This document shows, one piece after another, positions 1-7,892 of a stretch of 64,000 bases of DNA. Below the pieces are notes generated by a model. The model had not been told where the DNA came from. It did no database searches and saw only the letters and a list, made by a program, of their open reading frames with translations. Positions within the stretch are counted from its first letter, which is position 1; every line of letters starts with the position of its first letter. Source of the stretch: Pseudorhodoferax aquiterrae (GTDB lineage Bacteria; Pseudomonadota; Gammaproteobacteria; Burkholderiales; Burkholderiaceae_C); NCBI RefSeq assembly GCF_014652235.1, contig NZ_BMYK01000014.1:1-64000 (forward strand), read 5' to 3'. A program made the translations under genes and the position numbers.

Positions 1-306
1 CTCTTGCTTCGCCAAGAGAAAGTAAGCAAAGAGAAGGCGACCCCGGTGCCCCTGTCCCTCCGCTTCGCTCCGGGCAACCTGCGGTGCTCGCGCCATGGGC
101 TGCATTGCGCAACTCGCACCGTTCACTGCGTTCACTCAGCTCGAACAAGCGCAATGAGTCAGTTATTGAAGCGCAAGGTGCCCTTGCGCAGCCCATGGCG
201 CTGCGCTCCTCGGCAGGGGCACAGGGGAAATTCCGATTCGGGCCATCGCTGCGCTTGGCCGCGGACTCGGGCCATTGCTGCGCTCCGCCTGGGGTCACTG
301 CTGCGC
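1..306. repeat. Non-coding repeat-like intergenic element
   Basis: I see no supportable gene here. The stretch opens with a hairpin, CTCTTG-N6-CAAGAG (1-18), followed by the string AAGTAAGCAAAGAGAAGG. It then carries spaced copies of a GGCCATYGCTGCGCT-like word near 241, 270 and 294. From general knowledge, strings of this kind recur between genes in Comamonadaceae and Xanthomonadaceae genomes. A second copy within this window was not found, so the repeat call rests on family knowledge and on the internal repetition. Confidence 0.45.
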
Positions 307-1305
307 TCACGGCGCGCCTCCGCGCGTGCGCTGGCGCATGCGCCACAGCAGGTAGGTGCCGCCCAGCACGGCCGTCAGCACGCCGACTGGCAGCTCCTGC
401 GGCGCGATCAGCCCCCTTGCCAGGATGTCGGCCGCCAGCAGCAGAACGCCGCCCGTGCCGGCGGCCAGCAGGATCAGCCGGCCATGCGTGACCTTGACCA
501 GCGAGCGCGCCAGGTGCGGCGCGGCCAGGCCCACGAAGGCCACCAGACCGGTCTGCGCCACGGCCGCGCCGGTGGCCAGGCCCAGCATGGCGACCAGGGC
601 CATGCGCATGGCCGGCAGCGGCAGCCCCAGGCTGATGGCCGTGGCCTCGCCCAGCGCCAGCGCGTCCAGCGTGGGCGACAGCGCCCAGGCCACCAGCGCA
701 GCCAGCGCCAGCGGCACGGCCATCAGCGCGCAGGCCGACCAGCCCACCGTGCTGGTGTTGCCCAGCATGAAGGCCTGCAGCGCCTGCATGATCTCGGGCG
801 ACAGCAGCATCAGGAGCGAGGTGAAGGCGCTCAGCACCACGCCCACGATCACGCCGGCCAGCAGCAGCCGCAGCGTGTGCTGCACGCCCTGCGCGAGCGC
901 CAGCGTGAGCAGCACGCCGGCCACGGCGCCGACGAAGGCCGAACCGGCCAGACCCATGCGCGCGATCCAGGACAACGCGAATGGCGAGCCGCCCAGCGCC
1001 GCCATGCTGGCCGCCACGCCCAGCAGTGCGCCCGAGCCGCTGCCGAGCAGGTAGGGGTCGGCCAGCGGGTTGCGGAACAGGCCCTGCGCGATGGCGCCGG
1101 CCAAGCCCAGCAGCGCGCCGGCCAGCCAGGTTCCGAGCGTGCGCGGCAGCCGGATGTCCTGCACGATCTGCCAGCCCATGGGGTCGTCACCCAACCGCCA
1201 GGGCCAGTCGAAGCCGGTGCTGCCCACGCTGGCGCCCAGCAGCACGAGGGCCGCGGACAACAGTGCCAAGGCGAGCGCGAGCCAGGCGGCGCGGCGCTGG
1301 TTCAT
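307..1305 (-). CDS. btuC: Cobalamin/iron-siderophore ABC transporter permease BtuC
   Basis: This is a 332-residue inner-membrane permease of the BtuC/FecCD family. It forms the channel that takes cobalamin from the binding protein BtuF into the cytoplasm. It has about nine or ten hydrophobic helices. Family signatures include RLPRTLGTWLAGALLGLAG near residue 50 and GLAAPHLARSLV near residue 265, and the length is normal. The ATG overlaps the btuF stop codon (ATGA), so the two are translationally coupled. The partner ATPase BtuD is not in the window and would be expected past the left edge. The operon context behind a cobalamin riboswitch supports B12 over an iron chelate as substrate. Confidence 0.9.
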   Translation of the reverse strand: MNQRRAAWLALALALLSAALVLLGASVGSTGFDWPWRLGDDPMGWQIVQDIRLPRTLGTWLAGALLGLAGAIAQGLFRNPLADPYLLGSGSGALLGVAASMAALGGSPFALSWIARMGLAGSAFVGAVAGVLLTLALAQGVQHTLRLLLAGVIVGVVLSAFTSLLMLLSPEIMQALQAFMLGNTSTVGWSACALMAVPLALAALVAWALSPTLDALALGEATAISLGLPLPAMRMALVAMLGLATGAAVAQTGLVAFVGLAAPHLARSLVKVTHGRLILLAAGTGGVLLLAADILARGLIAPQELPVGVLTAVLGGTYLLWRMRQRTRGGAP

Positions 1306-2171
1306 GGCGGCGCCTTCGCCTTCAGGCAGTCGGCCATCACGCGCGCGGCCTGGTCCATGCGCGGCCCAGGCCGCACCACGATCTCGGCGTCGTCCAGCGA
1401 GAACAGGCAGATGCGCTGCTCGCGCACCGCGCGCATGGCGCCCCAGCCCGGGTAGTCGACCTCGGCCTGCATGGTGCGGTTGGCCAGCATGATGAGGTCG
1501 GGGTCGGCGCGCACCACGTATTCGGGGTTGAGCTTGGGGAAGGGCCCCAGCTCGGCCGGCACCATGTTGGCCACGCCCAGGCGGGCCAGCGTCTCGCCGA
1601 TGAAGGAGGCCGCGCTGGCCGCGTAGGGACCGCGGCTGACTTCGATGTAGACGCGGGCGCGCCGTGCCTGGTCGGGCAGCGTGGCGGCGGCCGCGCTCAG
1701 CCCCGCATCGATGCGCTGCCACACGGCCGCCGCCGCGCTGTCGGGCAGGCCCAGCAGCTGGCCCACGGTGCCCAGCACGCGGCGCACGTCGGCATGGTTC
1801 TTGGGCTCCAGCACCACGACCTTGAGGCCCAGGCCGCGCAGGCGTTCGGCGACGCGGCCGCTGTGCGATACCAGCACCAGATCGGGCCGCGTGCGCAGGA
1901 TGGCCTCGATGTGAGGGTCCACGCCGCCGCCCAGTTGCGGCAGCTGGCGCACCTCGGGCGGCCAGTTGGAGAAGCGGTCCACGCCGACCAGGCGCGCACA
2001 GGCACCGAGCGCGCAGACGGTCTCGGTCAGCGAGGGCAGCAGCGAGACGATGCGCGCGGGCGGCGCGTCCAGCCGCACGCGCGTGCCGGTCTCGTCCACG
2101 GTCTCGGCCGCCGCGGCCAGCGTGCTCCAACAGCAGGCCCATGCCAGCAGCAGCGGGCGCAAAAGCTTCAT
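1302..2171 (-). CDS. btuF: Periplasmic cobalamin-binding protein BtuF
   Basis: This 289-residue protein has a signal peptide (MKLLRPLLLAWACCWSTLAAAA) and one periplasmic binding domain of the BtuF/FepB type. Hallmarks are RIVSLLPSLTETVCALG near residue 40 and a C-terminal lobe with DPDLIMLANRTMQ. It should deliver cobalamin or cobinamide to the BtuC permease. The ATG chosen overlaps the cobU stop codon, and the stop overlaps the btuC start. The cobalamin assignment comes from the operon (btuB, cobU, cobB, riboswitch). The fold alone would also fit an iron-siderophore binding protein. Confidence 0.88.
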   Translation of the reverse strand: MKLLRPLLLAWACCWSTLAAAAETVDETGTRVRLDAPPARIVSLLPSLTETVCALGACARLVGVDRFSNWPPEVRQLPQLGGGVDPHIEAILRTRPDLVLVSHSGRVAERLRGLGLKVVVLEPKNHADVRRVLGTVGQLLGLPDSAAAAVWQRIDAGLSAAAATLPDQARRARVYIEVSRGPYAASAASFIGETLARLGVANMVPAELGPFPKLNPEYVVRADPDLIMLANRTMQAEVDYPGWGAMRAVREQRICLFSLDDAEIVVRPGPRMDQAARVMADCLKAKAPP

Positions 2172-2728
2172 GCGGTTTCGTCCTTCAGCACGAGCGGCAA
2201 GCCGGCCGCCATCAGCGTCACGCGCGCGCAGCAGGCGGCCATGCGCTGGTTCAGGCTGCCCAGCGCGTCGACGAAGGCGCGCACCTCGCGGCCCAGCGGG
2301 ATCAAGCCCAGGCCGATCTCGTTGCCGACCAGCAGCAGCGGCCCGGGGGCCGCGCGCACGGCCTCTTCGAGGGCCCGCTGGGCAGCCTCCAGTTCCGCCG
2401 CCGTGCAGGCCGGCCCGGCCAGCGGCATCAGCCGGTTGGTGAGCCACAGCGTGAGGCAGTCCACCACCAACAGCGTGTGCGGCGTGCTGCACGCCCCGAT
2501 GGTCTCGGCCAGCCGCAGCGGTTCCTCCACGGTGGCCAGGCCCGGCACGCGCGCGGCACGGTCGCTGCGGTGGCGGGCGATGCGCGCGCGCATCTCGTCG
2601 TCGTGGCCGGAGGCGGTCGCGATCAGCACGGCGCTGCGGCCGGGTGCGCCGGCCAGCCAGTCGCGCGCCGCCAATTCGGCGCGGCGCGACTTGCCGCTCT
2701 TCTGGCCGCCCAGGATCAGTTCGGCCAT
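2168..2728 (-). CDS. cobU: Adenosylcobinamide kinase / adenosylcobinamide-phosphate guanylyltransferase
   Basis: This is a 186-residue cytoplasmic enzyme that phosphorylates adenosylcobinamide and then adds GMP. Both steps belong to nucleotide-loop assembly and cobinamide salvage. A Walker A loop GGQKSGKS lies at residues 7-14. The segment ARHRSDR, with the histidine expected to carry GMP, is near residue 50. VDCLTLWLTN and VGNEIGLGLIP are typical of CobU. It overlaps cobB upstream by 13 nt and btuF downstream by ATGA. The other salvage genes (cobS, cobC, cobD) are not in the window. Confidence 0.93.
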   Translation of the reverse strand: MAELILGGQKSGKSRRAELAARDWLAGAPGRSAVLIATASGHDDEMRARIARHRSDRAARVPGLATVEEPLRLAETIGACSTPHTLLVVDCLTLWLTNRLMPLAGPACTAAELEAAQRALEEAVRAAPGPLLLVGNEIGLGLIPLGREVRAFVDALGSLNQRMAACCARVTLMAAGLPLVLKDETA

Positions 2729-4053
2729 GTGAACAGGCTCGCGGTCGCCGCCGGGCTGGAGGCGAACCAGGCGTGGAAGTAGCTCGCGCGGATGCTGCCG
2801 TGCTGCAGCAGCGCCTCGCCGGCATCCGGCGCAGGCGCCAGGCCCGGACGCGCCGTGCGTGCCACGGGCGCCAGCGGCGTCTCGCAGGTGGAGTAGTGGA
2901 AGGTGTGACCGCGCAGCAGGCCGGCCGCCAGCGCCAGCTGCTGCGGGCCCAGCGCCGCGAGCCGCGGCTGCATGCACACGCGCCCGGGCAGCAGCCCCCA
3001 CAGCGCATGTGCCCGGCCCTGGCCGTCCACCAGCGTGTCGAACAAAGCCATCATGCCGCCGCATTCTGCCCAGACCGGCTTGCCGGCCCGCGCGTGGGCG
3101 TGCAGGCTGGCCCGCAGTCCGGTGTTGGCCGACAGGCGTGCCGCATGCAGTTCGGGATAGCCGCCGGGCAGCCACAGCGCATCGCAGGCCGGCAGCGCGG
3201 CGTCCTGCAGGGGCGAGAAGAAGCGCAGCTCGGCGCCCAGCGCGCGCAGGCAGTCCAGGTTCGCCGCATAGACGAAGCAAAAGGCCGCATCGCGCGCGAT
3301 GGCGATGCTGCGGCCGGCCAGCGGCCGCGCCGCCATGGGTGCCGGCTGCGGCGCGGCGAAGTCGACGGCCCAGCCCTGCAGCGCCGCCGCATCCATCCGG
3401 CCCAGCGGCGTGGGCGCCAGCGCATCGGCCGCGGCATCGAGCCGGGCCATGGCATCGTCCAACTCCGTCGCCACGGTCAGGCCCAGGTGGCGCTCGGGCA
3501 GCGTCAGGCCCGCCTCGCGCGGCAGGCCGCCCAGCCAGTCGGCGGGCGCACGCAGGCCGGCCTGGAGCAGCTGCGCATGGCGCGTACTGGCCACGCGGTT
3601 GGCCAGCACGCCGGCCCAGCGCAGACCGGGCTGGTAGTGCTGCAGGCCGAAGGCCAGCGCGCCGAAGGTGCCGGCCATCGCACTGGCGTCGACCACGGCC
3701 AGCACCGGCAGGTCGAACCGGCGCGCGAGATCGGCCGCGCTGGGCTCGCCGTCGAACAGGCCCATCACGCCTTCGACGATGACGAGGTCGGCTTCGCGCG
3801 CGGCCGCATGCAGGCGGGCGCGGCAGTCGTCCTCCCCCGTCATCCAGAGGTCGAGCTGGTGCACGGGCGCGCCGCTGGCCTGCGCGAGCCAGAACGGGTC
3901 GAGGAAGTCCGGCCCGCACTTGAAGGCGCGCACGCGCCGGCCCTGGCGCGCGTGCAGCCGCGCCAGCGCGCAGGCGACCGTGGTCTTGCCCTGGCCCGAG
4001 GCCGGGGCGGCGACCAGGAGGGCCGGGCAGCGCTGCGTCAGTGCGGCGCCCAC
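2716..4053 (-). CDS. cobB: Cobyrinate a,c-diamide synthase (CobB/CbiA)
   Basis: This is a 445-residue ATP- and glutamine-dependent amidase of corrin ring synthesis. The N-terminal half is a dethiobiotin-synthase-like P-loop domain (PASGQGKTTVACAL, then the FKCGPDFLDP motif). The C-terminal half is a class I glutamine amidotransferase domain with the nucleophile cysteine in AECGGMMALF and a late histidine in GHTFHYST. No ATG precedes the conserved start. The GTG at 4051-4053 is the best start, and it overlaps the end of btuB by 16 nt. Only this ring amidase and cobU are seen, so the operon may serve salvage plus part of a pathway encoded elsewhere. Confidence 0.9.
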   Translation of the reverse strand: MGAALTQRCPALLVAAPASGQGKTTVACALARLHARQGRRVRAFKCGPDFLDPFWLAQASGAPVHQLDLWMTGEDDCRARLHAAAREADLVIVEGVMGLFDGEPSAADLARRFDLPVLAVVDASAMAGTFGALAFGLQHYQPGLRWAGVLANRVASTRHAQLLQAGLRAPADWLGGLPREAGLTLPERHLGLTVATELDDAMARLDAAADALAPTPLGRMDAAALQGWAVDFAAPQPAPMAARPLAGRSIAIARDAAFCFVYAANLDCLRALGAELRFFSPLQDAALPACDALWLPGGYPELHAARLSANTGLRASLHAHARAGKPVWAECGGMMALFDTLVDGQGRAHALWGLLPGRVCMQPRLAALGPQQLALAAGLLRGHTFHYSTCETPLAPVARTARPGLAPAPDAGEALLQHGSIRASYFHAWFASSPAATASLFTWPN

Positions 4054-5900
4054 TTGAGGCCGACCCACAGCATGCGGCCACCCGTGTCGTACAGGCGCGC
4101 GGTCTGGTAGTCCTTGTCGGTCAGGTTGTCCACGCGCGCGGTCAACAGGAAGTCGCGTGCGACCGGGGTGCTGGCGTACAGGTTCAGGAGCGTGTAGCCG
4201 CCCAGCACATTGGTGTTGGCGGCGTTGTCGTAACGCCGGCCCGTGGTCTGCACCTCGGCGCCCAGCGTCCAGCCGGCCAGCTGCGTGTCGGCCCCGAAGC
4301 TGGCGTAGCGCTTGGCGCGGCGTGCGAGCTGGCGGCCGGTGATGCGGTCCTTGGGGTCCTGCCAGTCGACCGAGCCGCGCAGCTGCACGTTGCCGACGGC
4401 GTGGCTGGCCGACAGCGTGACGCCTTCGTACTGCGCGCGGCCCACGTTCTCGTAGCAACCGTACTGATCGGCACAGGGCCCCGCTGCACCAAACAGGATC
4501 ATGTTGCGCACGCGGTTGCGGTAGACCACCACGCCAGCGCTGCTGGCGCCCTGGGTCCAGCGCAGGCCGGCCTCCAGGTTGCGGCCTTCCTCGGGCTCCA
4601 GGCTGCCGATGCCGTATTCGCTGAAGCGCTGGTACAGCGTGGGCGCACGGAACGAGGTGCCGGCCGACACCGTGGCGCGCCAGGCCGGTGTGATGGCGTA
4701 GCCATAGGCCGCGCTGCCCGTGGTGTGGCCGCCGAACTCGCTGTCGTCGTCGCGGCGCAGGTTCAGCTGCAATGCGTGCGGGCCGGTGTTCAGGCCATAG
4801 CCCAGGGCCAGCGCGTTCTGGCTGCGGTCCCGGTCGATGCTGCCGTTGACCAGCGCGTCCTCGCGGCGCTCCAGCGTGGCGCTCAGCAGGTGCGCGCCGA
4901 TGCGGTATTCGTTCTGCCACAGGTAGCCGCGCAGGTCGGTCTCGGTGCGGTAGACGGACGGCGTGGTGGCATAGCGCGAGTGCGAATCCGTGACCTGCAG
5001 GCGCGTGCTGTAGGCCTCGGTCCATTGGCCGGACCAGGTCAGGCCCGCCGTGCGCAGGCGGTTGTGGTTGCGGTCGTCGCGCGGATTGGCCGCGCTGTAC
5101 GAACCGTCGTATTGCGATTCGAGCTGGCTGGCCAACAGCGTGGCGTCGATCCGGTGCGCCTTGTTGATCTGCAGGCCCAGGCGCGCGTTGCCCGACAGGC
5201 GCGCGTAGCCATCGTCATCCGGGTTCCGCGCAGCGTCGCTCGGGCCACGCAAGCGCGCAGGCTGGGCGTTGAAGCCATCGCTGCGCTCCTTGCTCACCCC
5301 CAGGGAATAGTCGATCGCATCGTCGGTGCCGGTGCGCCCGCTGATGCCGGCTTCGAGCTGCCAGCTGCGGTGGCTGCCCACGCCCACGCCGGCGTACGGC
5401 GCGGGCTTGCCCGCCTCGCCCTTCTTCGTGAACAACTGGATCACGCCGCCGACCGCGTCGGAACCATAGACGGCCGCGGCCGGGCCGCGCAGCACCTCGA
5501 TGCGGTCGATCTGCGACAGCGGGATCTGCTCCCAGGCCACGCCGCCCGTGGCCTGCGAATCCAGGCGCACGCCGTCCAGGTAGACGGCGGTGTAGCGCGA
5601 CTCGGTGCCGCGCACGAACACGCTGGCATTGGAGCCCAGGCCGCCGTTGCGGCTCATCTGGATGCCGGGCAGGCGGGCCAGCAGGTCCGGCACGCCGGTG
5701 GCGCCGCTGCGTTCGATCGCCGTACGGTCCACGATGGACACGTCGGCCACGAGATCGGCCAGCGGCTGCGCACTGCGCGTGGCGGTGACCACGGTGTCGT
5801 CCAGCCTGTGCGTGGTCTGCGCCAAGCCGGCCACAGGCCAGCAGGCAGACAGCGTCAGGGGCAGCGCAGCGAGGCGCCAGCGGGGTTTGCGAATCTTCAT
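4038..5900 (-). CDS. btuB: TonB-dependent cobalamin receptor BtuB-like
   Basis: This is a 620-residue outer-membrane receptor that imports cobalamin using TonB energy. The signal peptide ends near GLAQ. The TonB box lies in DDTVVTATR, followed by a plug domain (GVPDLLARLPGIQMSRNGG, RGTESRYTAVYLDGVRL) and a long beta-barrel. The start is the ATG at 5898-5900; longer frames run into the riboswitch leader and are not credible. The C-terminus reads GLKWAPH and does not end in the aromatic residue usual for this family. This is a small oddity and could matter for barrel assembly. Confidence 0.9.
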   Translation of the reverse strand: MKIRKPRWRLAALPLTLSACWPVAGLAQTTHRLDDTVVTATRSAQPLADLVADVSIVDRTAIERSGATGVPDLLARLPGIQMSRNGGLGSNASVFVRGTESRYTAVYLDGVRLDSQATGGVAWEQIPLSQIDRIEVLRGPAAAVYGSDAVGGVIQLFTKKGEAGKPAPYAGVGVGSHRSWQLEAGISGRTGTDDAIDYSLGVSKERSDGFNAQPARLRGPSDAARNPDDDGYARLSGNARLGLQINKAHRIDATLLASQLESQYDGSYSAANPRDDRNHNRLRTAGLTWSGQWTEAYSTRLQVTDSHSRYATTPSVYRTETDLRGYLWQNEYRIGAHLLSATLERREDALVNGSIDRDRSQNALALGYGLNTGPHALQLNLRRDDDSEFGGHTTGSAAYGYAITPAWRATVSAGTSFRAPTLYQRFSEYGIGSLEPEEGRNLEAGLRWTQGASSAGVVVYRNRVRNMILFGAAGPCADQYGCYENVGRAQYEGVTLSASHAVGNVQLRGSVDWQDPKDRITGRQLARRAKRYASFGADTQLAGWTLGAEVQTTGRRYDNAANTNVLGGYTLLNLYASTPVARDFLLTARVDNLTDKDYQTARLYDTGGRMLWVGLKWAPH

Positions 5901-5977
5901 GGGATGGAGCACCCGAAAAACCGCCCGCGCCAGCTTCCCCGCCGGCGATGGGCACACAGGCCGCGCGCGCGCAGCCG

Positions 5978-6162
5978 CCTCGTTGGCCGGTATCCGGGCT
6001 GGCGGCGCACACTCCAATGCCTTCCCACGAGCAGGGCTCGCAGTGGCGTCGTGATGGAGGAGAAGCTTGTCGAAGGCTTCGGCCGCTTACCGTTGCGGGG
6101 GCAGCGCAGGTTAGATGGCCCGTGCGGGGCGGCACCCTCCTGCTTCCCGTTGAACCGCGGCG
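5978..6162 (-). promoter_or_regulatory. Cobalamin riboswitch controlling the btuB operon
   Basis: Read on the minus strand, the leader of btuB carries the conserved blocks of the B12 aptamer in order. These are an ACGGGAA block, GGTGCCGCCCCGCACG, then GCTGCCCCCGCAACGGTAAG, then GCCACTG, then TGGGAAGGC, and finally AGCCCGGATACCGGCC. A minus-strand -10-like TAGAAT lies at 6195-6200, just upstream. About 75 nt separate the aptamer from the btuB ATG. No clear terminator hairpin with a U run is seen, so control of ribosome binding is more likely than attenuation; that last point is inference. Confidence 0.95.
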
Positions 6163-6240
6163 CGTGAACCACGCCGCGAGCACCAACGGCGCGGATTCTA
6201 CGGGCGTGGCGCGCCGGCAGGCTCCTACAATGCGCGCGCC

Positions 6241-6501
6241 ATGGACCAAGCCACGCAAATCCAGCAGATCGCCGAGCGCACCGAGCGGTTGCTGGTTCGC
6301 TACCGCGAACTGCAGCGCACCAACGCCTTGCTGAGCGAACAGGTGTCGCTGCTCACGCAGGAGCGCGACTCGCTCAAGTCGCGCCTGGGCGCGGCCCGCG
6401 CGCGCATCGACGCACTGCTGGAGCGCCTGCCCGACTCCATCACGGTCGCGCCCGCGCCGGCCTACCGCAAGGACGACAAGGGCCTGGAGGACACGCCATG
6501 A
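6241..6501 (+). CDS. ZapB-like small coiled-coil protein
   Basis: This is an 86-residue protein, almost entirely heptad-patterned coiled coil (IAERTERLLVRYRELQ, then LSEQVSLLTQERDSLKSRL). Proteins of this size directly before zapA are usually called ZapB-like or TIGR02449. A role beside ZapA at the division ring is inferred from size, structure and position. Its TGA overlaps the zapA ATG. A -10-like TACAAT sits only 10 bp before the ATG, which suggests a nearly leaderless mRNA. Confidence 0.75.
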   Translation: MDQATQIQQIAERTERLLVRYRELQRTNALLSEQVSLLTQERDSLKSRLGAARARIDALLERLPDSITVAPAPAYRKDDKGLEDTP

Positions 6502-6803
6502 AGCAGATCGAAGCCAAGATCCTGGGCCAGAGCTACCTGCTCGGCTGCCCCGACGGCGGCGAGCAGCGCATGCTCGAAGCGGTGCAGCGCGTGGACAGCG
6601 CCATGTGCGCGATCCGCGACGCCGGCAAGGTCCGCGCGCGCGACCGCATCGCCGTGCTGGCCGCGCTGAACCTGGCCTTCGACCAGACCGAGCCGCCCGC
6701 GGCCGGTGCCGCCACGGCCCCGGGCCTGCCCGCCGATGCGCAGCTGGCCGCCATCCTCGCCCAGCTCGATGCGGCACTGGGTGACGACGGCCGGCTTTTG
6801 TAA
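6498..6803 (+). CDS. zapA: Cell division protein ZapA
   Basis: This is a 101-residue cytoplasmic protein that binds FtsZ and promotes bundling of its filaments at midcell. The N-terminal part (KQIEAKILGQSYLLGCPDGGE) and the helix with RARDRIAVLAALNLAFD are typical of ZapA. The C-terminal helix that drives dimerisation is present. It overlaps the upstream zapB-like gene by ATGA. The 6S RNA gene follows directly, the order usual in beta- and gammaproteobacteria. Confidence 0.92.
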   Translation: MKQIEAKILGQSYLLGCPDGGEQRMLEAVQRVDSAMCAIRDAGKVRARDRIAVLAALNLAFDQTEPPAAGAATAPGLPADAQLAAILAQLDAALGDDGRLL

Positions 6804-6859
6804 AGCATCACCACTTCGGTCCGTGCGTCCTTTGCGCAGCCGGACCGGCGCATTCGTCC

Positions 6860-6865
6860 TAGAAT
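6860..6865 (+). promoter_or_regulatory. -10 element of the 6S RNA promoter
   Basis: The sequence TAGAAT lies seven bases before the predicted 5' end of 6S RNA (6872). It differs from the consensus TATAAT at one position. No good -35 hexamer is seen at 16-18 bp; TTGCGC at 6832 is too far (22 bp). Confidence 0.6.
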
Positions 6866-6871
6866 GAAAGC

Positions 6872-7046
6872 GTCTGCGGTGCGCACCGGGCTTTTATGTC
6901 CTTGAACCAATGCTCATATGAGCACGGGCTTGGAACATTTCCTGGGGAGCGTGAACGTCTCGCGTCAGATGATCCCAACTTCAGGCTGACCTCGCCCACC
7001 TGAACCCCCGGTTCAGGCTGCGGCCCGGTGGCACTTGCAGACACCT
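6872..7046 (+). ncRNA. ssrS: 6S RNA (SsrS)
   Basis: This small RNA binds housekeeping RNA polymerase and mimics an open promoter. The 5' end GTCTGCGGTGCGCACCGGGC pairs with the 3' end GCCCGGTGGCACTTGCAGAC, closing the long terminal stem. The known signatures ATGTCCTTGAACC and GAACATTTCCTGG flank the central bubble. Its place just after zapA is conserved. The 3' end is followed by CCTTTTT. The start codon of the next gene must lie outside it. Confidence 0.93.
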
Positions 7047-7082
7047 TTTTCCGCCCCCTCTCCCCCTCCCCGCATCTTTTTC

Positions 7083-7892
7083 ATGTCGCTTGTGCTGGTG
7101 ATCGAGCTCGTGCTGCTGGGCGTGGGCAGCGGCTTCCTGGCCGGCCTGCTGGGCATCGGCGGCGGCATGCTGATGGTGCCGTTTCTGACCTTCCTGCTGT
7201 CCAAACAGGGCGTGGAGGCCGACCTGGCCGTGAAGATGGCGATCGCCACCTCCATGGCCACCATCATGTTCACGGCGATCGCCAGCGTGCGCGCGCACCA
7301 CAAGCGCGGCGCCGTGCGCTGGGACATCGTCCGGACGCTGGCCCCCGGCATCGTGCTGGGCAGCCTGCTGGCCAGCCTCGGCGTGTTCGCACTGCTCAAG
7401 GGCAGCTACCTCGCCATCTTCTTCGGCTTGTTCGTCGGTTTCTCGGCCACGCAGATGTTCCTGGACAAGAAGCCCAAGCCCACGCGCCAGCTGCCCGGCA
7501 CGCCGGGCCGGCTCGCAGCCGGCGTCGCCATCGGCTTCCTGTCCGGCCTGGTGGGCGCCGGCGGCGGCTTCGTCAGCGTGCCCTTCATGACCTGGTGCAA
7601 CGTGGCCATCCACAACGCGGTGGCCACCAGCGCGGCACTGGGTTTTCCGATCGCCGTGGCCAACGTGGTGGGCTACGTGGTGGCCGGCCAGGGCGTGGCC
7701 GGCCTGCCAAGCGCCACGCTGGGCTATGTCTGGCTGCCCGCGCTGGCCGTGGTCGCGCTGGCCAGCTTCTTCACCGCGCCGTTCGGCGCCCGCGCCGCGC
7801 ACGCGCTGCCAGTGGCCATGCTCAAACGCGTGTTCGCCAGCGTGCTGTACCTGCTGGCCGCCTACATGCTCTACAAAGGTCTGACCGCTTGA
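7083..7892 (+). CDS. TauE/SafE-family permease (sulfite/organosulfonate exporter type)
   Basis: This 269-residue inner-membrane protein has about eight hydrophobic segments and the two glycine-rich repeats typical of TauE/SafE: GFLAGLLGIGGGMLMVPF near residue 18 and GFLSGLVGAGGGFVSVPF near residue 155. The family is thought to export sulfite, sulfoacetate or related anions; the substrate here is unknown. The ATG at 7083 is chosen because an earlier in-frame ATG (7035) lies inside the 3' arm of 6S RNA. No clear Shine-Dalgarno sequence is seen. The stop overlaps the TTG start of the methyltransferase gene. Confidence 0.85.
   Translation: MSLVLVIELVLLGVGSGFLAGLLGIGGGMLMVPFLTFLLSKQGVEADLAVKMAIATSMATIMFTAIASVRAHHKRGAVRWDIVRTLAPGIVLGSLLASLGVFALLKGSYLAIFFGLFVGFSATQMFLDKKPKPTRQLPGTPGRLAAGVAIGFLSGLVGAGGGFVSVPFMTWCNVAIHNAVATSAALGFPIAVANVVGYVVAGQGVAGLPSATLGYVWLPALAVVALASFFTAPFGARAAHALPVAMLKRVFASVLYLLAAYMLYKGLTA

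Noticed and set aside
7035-7082. Upstream ATG for the TauE/SafE permease
   Set aside because: It lies in the 3' arm of 6S RNA and adds a proline-rich tail that the family lacks; ATG 7083 begins at the first membrane helix.
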